A stretch of 64,000 nt of DNA from Streptomyces sp. CBMA152 (GTDB lineage: Bacteria > Actinomycetota > Actinomycetes > Streptomycetales > Streptomycetaceae): positions 62,001-126,000 of the forward strand of contig NZ_MECJ01000002.1 of assembly GCF_014596475.1 (NCBI RefSeq), in the 5' to 3' direction. The notes under the pieces were generated by a model, which saw only the letters and a program-made list of their open reading frames with translations, did no database searches and was not told where the DNA came from. Positions 33,360-41,185 of the stretch are shown here, in pieces. Each line of letters starts with the position of its first letter. The first letter of the stretch is position 1. A program made the position numbers and the translations under genes.

Positions 33360-34820
33360 GTGGCTCCGCACACCGAGGACGGCCGTGGCGGTCGGCCGGG
33401 CGCCGCCGGGCCCGCCGCGCCGCCGCCCGACCCGAGCCGTTGGCGGGCGCTCACCGTCTGTCTGGTGGCGGGGTTCATGACGCTGCTCGATGTGTCCATC
33501 GTCAATGTGGCGCTGCCGTCGATCCGCGCGGCCCTCAAGGCCCCGGAAGCGGATCTGCAGTGGGTGCTGTCCGGATACGCGCTCGCCTTCGGCCTGTTCC
33601 TCATCCCGGCCGGGCGGATCGGCGACGCACGGGGCCGACGCGCGGTGTTCATGACCGGGCTCGCGCTGTTCGTCGTCGCCTCCGCCGCCTGCGGGGCCGC
33701 GCAGTCCAGCGGCTGGTTGGTGGCGGCCCGGGCCGTCCAGGGCCTGGCCGGTGGCCTGATCTCGCCGCAGATCTCCGCGCTCATCCAGCAGATGTTCTCC
33801 GGAGCCGAACGCGGCCGCGCTTTCGGGATGCTCGGCAGCGTCATCGGCATCTCGACGGCGGTGGGCCCGCTGCTCGGCGGGCTGCTCATCCACGCGGCGG
33901 GCGCGCACGAGGGCTGGCGCTGGGTGTTCTACGTCAATGTGCCGATCGGCGTGGTGTGTCTGGTCCTGGCGCGGCGACTGCTGCCCGACACACCATCGGC
34001 CCGCCGTGTCTCGTTGCGCAGGCTCGACCCGGTCGGCGTGGCGCTGCTCGGCAGCGGAATGCTGTCGCTGCTGCTCCCGTTCATTCAGGCACAGCAGTGG
34101 CACGGCCCCGAGAAATGGCTGCTGTTGGTGCCGGCGGCGGCTCTTCTGTCGGGGTTCGTGGTGTGGGAGCGCCGACAGACCGCACGCGGCCAGTCCCCGC
34201 TCCTGGACCTCACGCTGTTCCATGAGCGCAGCTACTGGCTGGGCTGTGCGCTGATCCTGCTCTACTTCGGCGGGTTCACCTCGATCTTCTTCATCACCGC
34301 CCTCTACCTCCAGGCCGGGGTGCATCTGAGCGCGCTGGCCGCAGGCCTCGCCATCACCCCGTTCGCCGTGGGCTCCGGGGTCGCCGCCGGGATCGGCGGC
34401 CGTCTCGTCGCCCGCTTCGGCCGACGCCTGGTCGCCGTGGGCCTGGCCATGGTCGCCACCGGCCTCGTCGGCACGGCACTCGCGGTGCACCTGGTGGCGG
34501 GCAAGTCCTCGGCATGGGCCATGGCCGCGCCCCTGCTCCTCGCGGGGCTCGGCAGCGGCCTTGTCATCGCACCCAACCAGACCCTGACGCTCTCCAAAGT
34601 CCCGGTGCGCTCGGCGGGCAGCGCCGGTGGCACCCTCCAGACCGGCCAGCGCGTCGGCTCGGCCGTCGGCATCGCCGCCGTCGGCGCGGTGTTCTTCGCC
34701 CGACTCACGCACCACGGCTGGGCGTCGGCGTACGACCACGGCCTGATCGTGTCGATCGCCTTCGTGCTCGGGGCGTTGCTGCTGGCGCTCGCGGACCTGG
34801 GAACAGGACTGGAGAGTTGA
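33360..34820 (+). CDS. MFS multidrug-type efflux transporter (DHA2-like)
   Basis: A protein of about 486 residues predicted to have 12-14 membrane segments. Motifs of the DHA2/EmrB-QacA group are present: FMTLLDVSIVNVALPSIRAA (TM1, motif D1), LIPAGRIGDARGRRAVFMTG (motif A), VQGLAGGLISPQ and GMLGSVIGISTAVGPLLGGL (motif C). It should export drugs or metabolites by proton antiport. The GTG at 33360, with AAGAAGG five bases upstream, is chosen over the ATG at 33312, which lacks a ribosome binding site. It is likely under the same TetR control as the epimerase gene. Confidence 0.9.
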   Translation: MAPHTEDGRGGRPGAAGPAAPPPDPSRWRALTVCLVAGFMTLLDVSIVNVALPSIRAALKAPEADLQWVLSGYALAFGLFLIPAGRIGDARGRRAVFMTGLALFVVASAACGAAQSSGWLVAARAVQGLAGGLISPQISALIQQMFSGAERGRAFGMLGSVIGISTAVGPLLGGLLIHAAGAHEGWRWVFYVNVPIGVVCLVLARRLLPDTPSARRVSLRRLDPVGVALLGSGMLSLLLPFIQAQQWHGPEKWLLLVPAAALLSGFVVWERRQTARGQSPLLDLTLFHERSYWLGCALILLYFGGFTSIFFITALYLQAGVHLSALAAGLAITPFAVGSGVAAGIGGRLVARFGRRLVAVGLAMVATGLVGTALAVHLVAGKSSAWAMAAPLLLAGLGSGLVIAPNQTLTLSKVPVRSAGSAGGTLQTGQRVGSAVGIAAVGAVFFARLTHHGWASAYDHGLIVSIAFVLGALLLALADLGTGLES

Positions 34821-34844
34821 CAGCGACTGTTCGGCGTCAGGTGG

Positions 34845-35138
34845 TCACCTTCCGAGTGCCGCGAGGCCCTTACGCAGGTCGTCCCGGTCCATGACAGGGG
34901 TGACATAGATCTTGGCGCCGAGCTCCATGAAGAACGGCTCCGCGATCTTGGGCATCTGGGACGGGTCCTCAAGGTCGAAGACGATGTACGCCGTACGACA
35001 GCCGTTCTGCGTCGTGAAGTAGGCGGCTTCGGGGTTTATGGCCTCCAGCGCCGACTCCATGGTCTTCTGCATGCTGCCGCTTCTGATGTTCTCGTTCGCC
35101 TTCTCGGTGTCCATTTCCGCTCTCAACAGCACACGCAC
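34845..35138 (-). CDS. Conserved actinobacterial protein of about 97 aa (ferredoxin-like fold family)
   Basis: A 97-residue cytoplasmic protein with the pattern VRVLLRAEMDTEKANENIRS, INPEAAYFTTQNGCRTAYIV, FDLEDPSQMPKIAEPFFMEL, GAKIYVTPVMDRDDLRKGLA. The same layout is familiar from a widespread streptomycete family of unknown role, probably a dimeric alpha/beta ferredoxin-like barrel. The GTG at 35138 is chosen because family similarity includes the VRVLL strand and GAGAGGG lies upstream. It converges with the MFS gene 24 bp away. Confidence 0.78.
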   Translation of the reverse strand: MRVLLRAEMDTEKANENIRSGSMQKTMESALEAINPEAAYFTTQNGCRTAYIVFDLEDPSQMPKIAEPFFMELGAKIYVTPVMDRDDLRKGLAALGR

Positions 35139-35361
35139 GGAACTCACCCTCTCCCGATCGACCGGGCGGGTGCTCGTTCTCGACGCACCGGTCACTCCCG
35201 GCCGCGTATAGCACCAGCGTCTCGCTTTCCCCTCATGACCACAACGCGGGGCAGGCCCTGCCAGCCCGGGCGGCAGGGTCTCGTACAAAATGAAGCCCGA
35301 GTTCCTGTTATCCCGGCGTCCGGCGGGGGTCTCCGATCGACGGGAGCGTAGAGACGACGCC

Positions 35362-36879
35362 ATGGGTGAGGAACGCATGCACAGGGACAGCACGTCCATG
35401 CCGGAGCTGGTCGGCGCGGCACGGACCGGGGACGCGGGGGCGCGGGAACGGCTGGCCGCCGACTATCTGCCGCTGGTCTACAACGTCGTCGGCCGCGCCA
35501 TGGACGGGCACGCCGACGTCGACGACGTGGTGCAGGAGACCATGTTCCACGCCCTGGAGGGCCTCGACGGGCTGCGCGAGCCGTCCAGGTTCCGGTCCTG
35601 GCTGATCGCCATAGCCATGAACCAGATACGCAGACGCTGGCGCACGCAGCAGCAGGCGCCCACCACCAGCCTGGAGCGCCTGGCCGAACCCCTCGACCCC
35701 GAGCCGGACTTCGTGGACGTCACCATCCTGCGCCTCGGCCTCTCCGGTCAGCGCCGCGAAGTGGCCGAGGCGACCCGGTGGCTCGACGCGGACGACCGTG
35801 AACTGCTCGCGCTGTGGTGGCAGGAGGCGGCGGGCGAGCTCACCCGCCCCGAACTGGCCGAGGCGATGGGGCTGAGCGCCCAGCACGCCGCCGTACGCGT
35901 CCAGCGGATGAAGGCCCAGCTGGAGGTCGGCCGGATCGTGGTGCGGGCGCTGGCCAACCGGCCGCTCTGCGACGAACTGGCCGCGCTGACCGCTGCCTGG
36001 GACGGCCGCCCCGAACCGGTGTGGCGCAAACGAATAGCCCGGCACACCCGGGAGTGCCGCGCCTGCTCCGGCCACGGCTCCGACCTGGTGCCCGCCGAGG
36101 GCCTGCTCGTCGGCCTCGCGCTCATCGTCCCGCTGTCGGGTCTGTACGCGTCCGTCCTCGCCCCGGACCGACTCGGCCTCGCGGCATCGGCGACACCGCT
36201 GACGTCCCCCGGCAGCGCGGATATCTCGCCGAAGCCCGGTGCGCGTACGTACGTGGTCAAGGGCGCCGCAGCCGTCGCGATCGGCGTCGTCCTCGGCATC
36301 CTCGTCGTACTGCTGTGGCCGGACAGGCGACCCGAGGCCGCCCCCGCCCCGGCGACGGTGACGACTGCGTCCGCCGTCGCTCCTTCACCTTCGTACGTGT
36401 CGCCCTCGGCCAGCCCCACACCGCAGCCGACGACGGCCGCTCCCTCGCCCAAGGCCACCACGAAGAGCCCCCGGCCGACTCCGCCGCCCGCGCCGACCCC
36501 GGAACAGCGACTCATCCAGCTGGTCAACAGCCGTCGCAGCGCGGCGGGTTGCGCCCCGCTGCGGCGCGATCCTCAGCTCACGACGGCGGCGGTCAGACAT
36601 GCCCGGGACATGGTGGCGCGTGGCTACTACGGCCATGAGAGCCCCGAGGGGCAGCACGCCGACGCCCGGATGAGGGCCGCCGGATACCCGGTCGGGGCCT
36701 GGGCGGAGAACCTGGACAAGGGGACGACGGACCCGGCGGCCGTCGTCAAGGACTGGACCGACGGCTCGATCCACCAGCAGAACATGCTCGACTGCGGTTA
36801 CCGCGACACGGGCGTGGCCGCCGTGCCCGGCCCGGACGGCACGGTGTGGGTGCAGGACTTCGCCGGAACGCAGTCCTGA
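35362..36879 (+). CDS. Single-chain ECF sigma factor with zinc motif, TM segment and external CAP domain
   Basis: About 505 residues from ATG 35362 (ATG 35377 is also possible, with GAGGA upstream). Region 2: LAADYLPLVYNVVGRAMDGH, VDDVVQETMFHALEGLDGLR, FRSWLIAIAMNQIRRRWRT. Region 4: LDADDRELLALWWQEAAGEL then LAEAMGLSAQHAAVRVQRMK. Next comes an anti-sigma-type HxxxCxxC motif (H228, C232, C235 in RHTRECRACSG). One strong membrane segment follows at about 302-321 (GAAAVAIGVVLGILVVLLW), then a Pro/Ser/Thr linker, then a CAP/SCP domain at about 379-505 (LIQLVNSRRSAAGCAPLRRD, MVARGYYGHESPEGQHADAR, VKDWTDGSIHQQNMLDCGYR). A sigma factor is thus tethered to the membrane with an extracellular sensor-like domain in one polypeptide. 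How it is released is unknown. Confidence 0.88.
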   Translation: MGEERMHRDSTSMPELVGAARTGDAGARERLAADYLPLVYNVVGRAMDGHADVDDVVQETMFHALEGLDGLREPSRFRSWLIAIAMNQIRRRWRTQQQAPTTSLERLAEPLDPEPDFVDVTILRLGLSGQRREVAEATRWLDADDRELLALWWQEAAGELTRPELAEAMGLSAQHAAVRVQRMKAQLEVGRIVVRALANRPLCDELAALTAAWDGRPEPVWRKRIARHTRECRACSGHGSDLVPAEGLLVGLALIVPLSGLYASVLAPDRLGLAASATPLTSPGSADISPKPGARTYVVKGAAAVAIGVVLGILVVLLWPDRRPEAAPAPATVTTASAVAPSPSYVSPSASPTPQPTTAAPSPKATTKSPRPTPPPAPTPEQRLIQLVNSRRSAAGCAPLRRDPQLTTAAVRHARDMVARGYYGHESPEGQHADARMRAAGYPVGAWAENLDKGTTDPAAVVKDWTDGSIHQQNMLDCGYRDTGVAAVPGPDGTVWVQDFAGTQS

Positions 36880-36903
36880 CCCCACACCCGTGCGGCGGTC
36901 GGC

Positions 36904-37728
36904 TCAGCTGCCGAAGTTCTGGACCCACCAAGGGCCGTTGTCGCTGAGGTTCACGCCCACGCCGATGTCCTTGAAACCGCAGTCCAGGATGTTGGCGCGG
37001 TGGCCCGGGCTGTTCATCCAGTCGTGCATCGCGGCCTCGGGGCTCTTGGGGCCCCGGTGGATGTTCTCGCCCCACTTGTGCCAGTCGTATCCGGCGGCGG
37101 TCATCCGGTCGCCCGCGTTCTTGCCCTCCGGGGTGTCGTGCTCGTAGTAGTTGCGGGCCGCCATGTCGTCGGCGTGCTCCTGCGCGGAGGAGTTGAGCCG
37201 GCTGTCGGCCTTGAACGGCGAGCAACCCGCCTTGGCGCGTTCGGTGTTGGCGAGCGCGATGACCTGCTGGACGTACTGGGCGGCGGTGCCGGTCACCGCG
37301 CTTCCAGGCTGCGACACGGGGGACGTACGAGAGGTCCCGCTGTCCGTGTGCCCGGTGGTCGTCGTCGGGGTGGTGTGCGTCTGCGCAGGGTGGGGAGCGG
37401 GAGCGGTGTGGCTCGGCTTCGGCTTGGCGGAGGCGGACTTCGAAGGCGTGGCGGAGTGCGTCGGCGACGGTGACGAGAGTGGGGCGGCCGGGTTGGCGGC
37501 GGTGTCGAGGATGTGCTCGGTGGGTGCCGCAGCCTCGGTGGCGACCGTCTTGGCGTGGTCGTCGGACTGCGGCCAGCACAGCGCCCCCGTGATGGCCGTG
37601 ACCGCCACGGTCCCGGCCACCGCTGTGCCGACGGTCTGCGCGGACCACCGCCGCCGCGCGTGCCGCCGCGCGGCCCGCCCCTGGGGCGCCGAGTGCCGGG
37701 CGTGGGGGTGCTCGTCGTGGTGCTGCAT
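36904..37728 (-). CDS. Membrane-anchored or secreted CAP/SCP-domain protein
   Basis: A 274-residue protein starting at ATG 37728, preceded by GCGGAG. The N-terminus is basic and His-rich (MQHHDEHPHARHSAPQGRAA), then a single hydrophobic segment (VGTAVAGTVAVTAITGALCW), a Thr/Ser/Pro-rich stalk, and a C-terminal CAP domain: YVQQVIALANTERAKAGCSP, MAARNYYEHDTPEGKNAGDR, WGENIHRGPKSPEAAMHDWM and SPGHRANILDCGFKDIGVGV. The CAP domain resembles the one fused to the sigma factor encoded convergently 24 bp away, including the paired cysteines (AGCSP/LDCGF). The two proteins may act on the same external signal or surface target. Confidence 0.88.
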   Translation of the reverse strand: MQHHDEHPHARHSAPQGRAARRHARRRWSAQTVGTAVAGTVAVTAITGALCWPQSDDHAKTVATEAAAPTEHILDTAANPAAPLSSPSPTHSATPSKSASAKPKPSHTAPAPHPAQTHTTPTTTTGHTDSGTSRTSPVSQPGSAVTGTAAQYVQQVIALANTERAKAGCSPFKADSRLNSSAQEHADDMAARNYYEHDTPEGKNAGDRMTAAGYDWHKWGENIHRGPKSPEAAMHDWMNSPGHRANILDCGFKDIGVGVNLSDNGPWWVQNFGS

Positions 37729-37858
37729 GGGGCTCCGCTCTCTTTCGGTGCTTGCCGGGGTTGTCCGGCGCATGGGAGAGCGGGCGGGGAGACGGCGATA
37801 ACGTTTTCTTGCGAGGGTGACGTGGATCACGGTCCGATGTGGGGTTGGGTGCACCTAC

Positions 37859-37907
37859 AGGGGCGCGGGGAACTGCGCGACCAGCCCAGCACGGTCCGCA
37901 GCCGAAC
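37859..37907. repeat. Dispersed intergenic repeat, copy 1
   Basis: A 49-bp element whose first 29 bases (37859-37887) recur exactly, inverted, at 46122-46150; the remaining 20 bases are similar, ending in GCCGAAC. It lies in the non-coding DNA between the CAP gene and the HTH regulator gene. Elements beginning GGGGCGCGGGGAACTGCGCG are widespread between genes in Streptomyces. Confidence 0.85.
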
Positions 37908-37929
37908 AACCGCATCCATAAGGCGGCGC

Positions 37930-38982
37930 TCAGACAACCCGCAACACCGGCTCCGCCGGCCCCGCGGTCGACGAGTTGAGCAGCCCGAGACCGGCCGGAG
38001 CCGGGGTGTGCAGGACCGCGTTGCGGTCGCGCGCGGTACTGATCAACCCGGCCGACCGCAACACCGTCGCATGCTCACTCGCACTCGCCGCGGAGATCCC
38101 CGCGCGAGCAGCGAGCTGACTGGTGGTCAGACCGGGCTGCTCGGCGATCGCGCACAACACGGTCGCGCGGGTCCGCCCGAGCAGCGCCGACAGCGAGCGC
38201 GGCGCGGTCGTCAGCGCACCGGCCGTCGACGGGGCGGGCAGCGCGAGCCCCGGCACCCCGTCCTGCCCGATGGGGAAGCTGATCCACGGCTGGGGCTTGG
38301 CGGCGTCGTCGAACAGGGGATGCTCCGACCCGAACAGTGTCGGGATCAGCAACAGACCTCGTCCGTCGAGATACAGGTCGCCCTCATGGCCGGAAATCAT
38401 GGTCAGTTCGAGCACCGGCGGGTTCCAGCGCACCCGGCGCGGATGGAGCCCCTGGAGCAGCCGCTCCACCCCGCCCTCGGTGAGATGCCGCATCCGGATG
38501 GCCCGGTCGGCGCCCGCCAGTTGCTCGATGCGCTGCCAGTAGGGAGCGACGATCTGTTCGTGCGCGTCCTCGAAGACGTCGACGAGACTCTGCAGGAACC
38601 GGGGATCGCTGTCCGTATGCCGCATCCACTCCGGGACCCGGCCCGTCCGGTCCACCCACTGCTCCACGTACCGGCGAACGAGCCGGGGCGGTGTGGCCCG
38701 TACCTTCTCCCACAACTCCTGCGGACTGCCCGGCTCCACGGGCAGCAGGAAGTCCAGCGACCAGCCCTTGGTGGGGACCACGTCGAAGGCCATACGGGTA
38801 CGCGGGTCGAGGCGGCCGAACGACTCGCGCCGCCAGGTGTCGAAGCGCGCGTGGTGAAAGTTCTCCTGCAACACCCGCAGGGCGATGTCCAGTTCGAGCA
38901 GCGGGCGCGGTCCCTGGGCCACCCGCGTACGGGCGAGATCGTCGGCGGTGAAGTGTATGCGCAGCGTCACTTCGCCGAGCAT
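37930..38982 (-). CDS. Winged-helix regulator with N-terminal DUF5937-like domain
   Basis: A 350-residue regulator. The N-terminal 230 residues (LRIHFTADDLARTRVAQGPR, WSLDFLLPVEPGSPQELWEK, VELTMISGHEGDLYLDGRGL-like strands) match a streptomycete domain annotated as DUF5937. The C-terminus is an ArsR-like winged helix: LSALLGRTRATVLCAIAEQP, GLTTSQLAARAGISAASASE, HATVLRSAGLISTARDRNAV. The ATG at 38982 has no strong ribosome binding site; an internal GTG five codons on is possible. A perfect inverted repeat lies just upstream of the start, suggesting autoregulation. The ligand is unknown. Confidence 0.82.
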   Translation of the reverse strand: MLGEVTLRIHFTADDLARTRVAQGPRPLLELDIALRVLQENFHHARFDTWRRESFGRLDPRTRMAFDVVPTKGWSLDFLLPVEPGSPQELWEKVRATPPRLVRRYVEQWVDRTGRVPEWMRHTDSDPRFLQSLVDVFEDAHEQIVAPYWQRIEQLAGADRAIRMRHLTEGGVERLLQGLHPRRVRWNPPVLELTMISGHEGDLYLDGRGLLLIPTLFGSEHPLFDDAAKPQPWISFPIGQDGVPGLALPAPSTAGALTTAPRSLSALLGRTRATVLCAIAEQPGLTTSQLAARAGISAASASEHATVLRSAGLISTARDRNAVLHTPAPAGLGLLNSSTAGPAEPVLRVV

Positions 38983-38992
38983 TGCCGCATGG

Positions 38993-39018
38993 CGTGTTTC
39001 GGACCAGCCCGAAACACG
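38993..39018. promoter_or_regulatory. Perfect inverted repeat upstream of the DUF5937/ArsR-type regulator
   Basis: CGTGTTTCGG and CCGAAACACG pair perfectly over 10 bp around a six-base spacer. The nearer arm lies 10 bp before the regulator's start codon on the minus strand, where binding would block transcription or translation initiation. Confidence 0.75.
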
Positions 39019-39254
39019 TCACCTCTGCCGTCGGCGGCTTGGCACTCTGAGGGTGCGCAACGGGGGAGTGCCGGCTGGTACACACGGGGGGAGCGACGGC
39101 GTGTACCGGCCGGCACGCTGTTGTGCGCGGCCGGGTTGCCCGGTCGGCGTGGCGGGTGCCCGATGCTTGGAAGACCGAACGGCTCGGTTTAGTTTCTCGT
39201 TGCACCGGGTGGCCGACGCTGTGCGGCCTCCGTTCCTCGAAAGGATCGAGCCTC

Positions 39255-39941
39255 ATGCGTTACGCAGTCCTCGGTACCGGCGCCGTCGGCCGGAACATCG
39301 CCGCCAAGCTCGCCTCCCTAGGCCATGAAGTCGTCGTCGGCACCCGTGACCCGAAGGCCACCCTCGCCCGCACCGAGTCCGATCAGTTCGGCAACCCGCC
39401 GTTCGCCGTCTGGCAGCAGGAGCATCCCCGGGTGGGCCTGGAGACGTTCGCCGACGCCGGGGCGTTCGGCGACAGCGTCGTCAACACGACGGCCGGGATG
39501 GCGAGTCTGGCGGCTCTGGGCGCTGTGGGCGCGGAGAACCTGAACGGCAAGGTGCTCATCGACGTCGCCAACCCGCTGGACTTCTCCCAGGGCATGCCGG
39601 CCTCGCTCGACCCGGTCAACACCGACAGCCTGGGCGAGCGGATCCAGCGGGCGTTTCCGCGGGCGCATGTGGTGAAGACCCTGAACACCATGAACACCAA
39701 GATCATGGTCGAGCCGTCCCGGGTCGCGGGCGAGCACAACGTGTTCCTGTCCGGGGACGACGAGGCGGCCAAGAAGGCGGTCGCCGCGCTGCTGATCTCG
39801 TTCGGCTGGCCCCAGCAGAGCATCCTCGACCTCGGCGACATCACCACCGCGCGCGGCACCGAGATGATGCTGCCGATCTGGATGCGGCTCATGGGCGCCC
39901 TGGGCCACACCGACTTCAACTTCCACATCCAGGGCGCCTGA
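39255..39941 (+). CDS. NAD(P)-binding oxidoreductase (F420-reductase/ProC-like Rossmann protein)
   Basis: A 228-residue soluble dinucleotide-binding protein. The glycine loop VLGTGAVGRNIAAKLASLGH and VVVGTRDPKA specify NADP-type binding. VLIDVANPLDFSQGMPASLD, RAHVVKTLNTMNTKIMVEPS and LISFGWPQQSILDLGDITTA follow the order of the NADPH-dependent F420 reductase-like family. In many such proteins F420 or another partner is the second substrate, but here it is not determinable. AAAGGA lies before ATG 39255. It is divergent from the DUF5937-type regulator across the inverted repeat, so it may be a target. Confidence 0.85.
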   Translation: MRYAVLGTGAVGRNIAAKLASLGHEVVVGTRDPKATLARTESDQFGNPPFAVWQQEHPRVGLETFADAGAFGDSVVNTTAGMASLAALGAVGAENLNGKVLIDVANPLDFSQGMPASLDPVNTDSLGERIQRAFPRAHVVKTLNTMNTKIMVEPSRVAGEHNVFLSGDDEAAKKAVAALLISFGWPQQSILDLGDITTARGTEMMLPIWMRLMGALGHTDFNFHIQGA

Positions 39942-39952
39942 CAGCGGGCCCG

Positions 39953-40477
39953 CTACGGGGGCGGGGTCGAGGGCGGGCTCATGGACGGCCGGGTCGTCGG
40001 CCGCTTCGACGGCTGACGGCTCGGACCAGGGGCGGGCTGCCGGACCGGGCCGCCGCGCGTCGCCTTCGAGGCCCCGGGTGTCGGTACGGCAGGTGAGGTG
40101 TCGGGGTCCGCGGTGCTCCTGGTGCCGGTCGGCGGCCGCGAGGGCTCGGGCCGGGGCGACACGCCCGGGGAGGGAACGGTCGAGGGCCGGGGCGCGACTG
40201 GACCGGGCGTGGCCGGGCGCACCGGAGTGTGGTCGGGGGCGAATGCCACGTAACCGATCGCCACGGCCGCCACGGTGGCGAGCGCGGCCAGCGGCAGGGC
40301 GAACCGCCGGGTCGTCAGGCCGCGAAGTCCCGCCAGTGCAAAGGCGGTTCGGCGCAGATGAGGGCCGGGTGGGTCGGCCGGGCGCAGGTCGCGGACGGTG
40401 ATGGTCTGCGCGCGGGCCGCGAAGGCATGCCGCAGCCGCGCCTCGACCGGGCGCTCGGGACCCTCGTGGCCGCCCAT
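39953..40477 (-). CDS. Single-pass membrane partner of the ECF sigma factor (Pro-rich outer domain)
   Basis: A 174-residue protein starting at ATG 40477 with GAGAGGAG upstream, 11 bp after the sigma stop codon. The N-terminal 50 residues are cytoplasmic (MGGHEGPERPVEARLRHAFA). One membrane segment follows (RRFALPLAALATVAAVAIGY), and the outer part is an extended Pro/Ser/Thr/Arg chain with no fold. It is placed where anti-sigma partners of such sigma factors usually lie, but there is no zinc motif. The role is inferred from linkage. Confidence 0.72.
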   Translation of the reverse strand: MGGHEGPERPVEARLRHAFAARAQTITVRDLRPADPPGPHLRRTAFALAGLRGLTTRRFALPLAALATVAAVAIGYVAFAPDHTPVRPATPGPVAPRPSTVPSPGVSPRPEPSRPPTGTRSTADPDTSPAVPTPGASKATRGGPVRQPAPGPSRQPSKRPTTRPSMSPPSTPPP

Positions 40478-40488
40478 GTCCACTCCTC

Positions 40489-41118
40489 TCACGACCGCTC
40501 CTTCAAGATCTTCTCCAGTGAGTCCAGGCCCCGGCTCGCGATCGACTTCACCGAACCCCTGCTGATCCGCAGCGTCTGCGCGATCTCCGCCTCGGTCAGC
40601 TCGCCCCAGTAGCGCAGCACCAGCACTTCGCGGCGCCGGGCGGTCAACTGCCCCAGTGCAACGAGGACTTCACGGTGCTCCTCGTCGAGCACCACGTGTT
40701 CCTCGGCGGAGGGCGCGTCGGCCTCATGAGGAGGTGTGTACGCACGCGCCGTGCGCCGTCTGCGCAGCACCGAGCGCGAGGCGTTGACCACGGCCGTACG
40801 CAGATACGCGAGCGCGTTGTCGATCTCGCCGATGTGCTCGCCGTGCCGCCGGTAGAGCGCGGTGAACGCGTCCTGCACCACGTCCTCGGCCGTGGCCCGG
40901 TCGTCGACGAGCATCACCGCGAGGTGCACCATGCGCAGCCGGTGCGCGTGGTAGAGCTCGCTGACGGTGGGCCGTACGACACCCGGACCGGACCCGCCCG
41001 GGGAGGCGAGGGGCAGCTCGCGGTCGGCCAGCCGGTCCCGGCGCAGCAGCCAACGCCCGAACGCGCGCAGGCCGAAGCCGCCTGGTGGTGCCGGTTGCCG
41101 GACAGCGGTGTACTCCAT
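40489..41118 (-). CDS. ECF RNA polymerase sigma factor (SigE-family type)
   Basis: A 209-residue group 4 sigma factor. Region 2: ELYHAHRLRMVHLAVMLVDD, RATAEDVVQDAFTALYRRHG, ALAYLRTAVVNASRSVLRRR. Region 4: LGQLTARRREVLVLRYWGEL, TEAEIAQTLRISRGSVKSIA. An N-terminal extension of about 50 residues (EYTAVRQPAPPGGFGLRAFG) precedes region 2. The ATG at 41118 follows GAGGACGTG. It is followed 11 bp later by its probable membrane partner and preceded by the LAXTG protein gene, with a hairpin between them. Confidence 0.92.
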   Translation of the reverse strand: MEYTAVRQPAPPGGFGLRAFGRWLLRRDRLADRELPLASPGGSGPGVVRPTVSELYHAHRLRMVHLAVMLVDDRATAEDVVQDAFTALYRRHGEHIGEIDNALAYLRTAVVNASRSVLRRRRTARAYTPPHEADAPSAEEHVVLDEEHREVLVALGQLTARRREVLVLRYWGELTEAEIAQTLRISRGSVKSIASRGLDSLEKILKERS

Positions 41119-41139
41119 CACGTCCTCGGGTGGAACGGC

Positions 41140-41162
41140 GCGGCCCCGCCGGGCGGGGCCGC
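41140..41162 (-). terminator. Hairpin between the LAXTG gene and the sigma gene
   Basis: GCGGCCCCGCC and GGCGGGGCCGC are complementary over 11 bp around a central G; the practical stem is about 8 bp. It lies in the 67-bp gap between the LAXTG stop (41186) and the sigma start (41118), so it could limit read-through into the sigma pair. Confidence 0.7.
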
Positions 41163-41185
41163 CTGCGCCTCGGTGGTCCGGCGTC

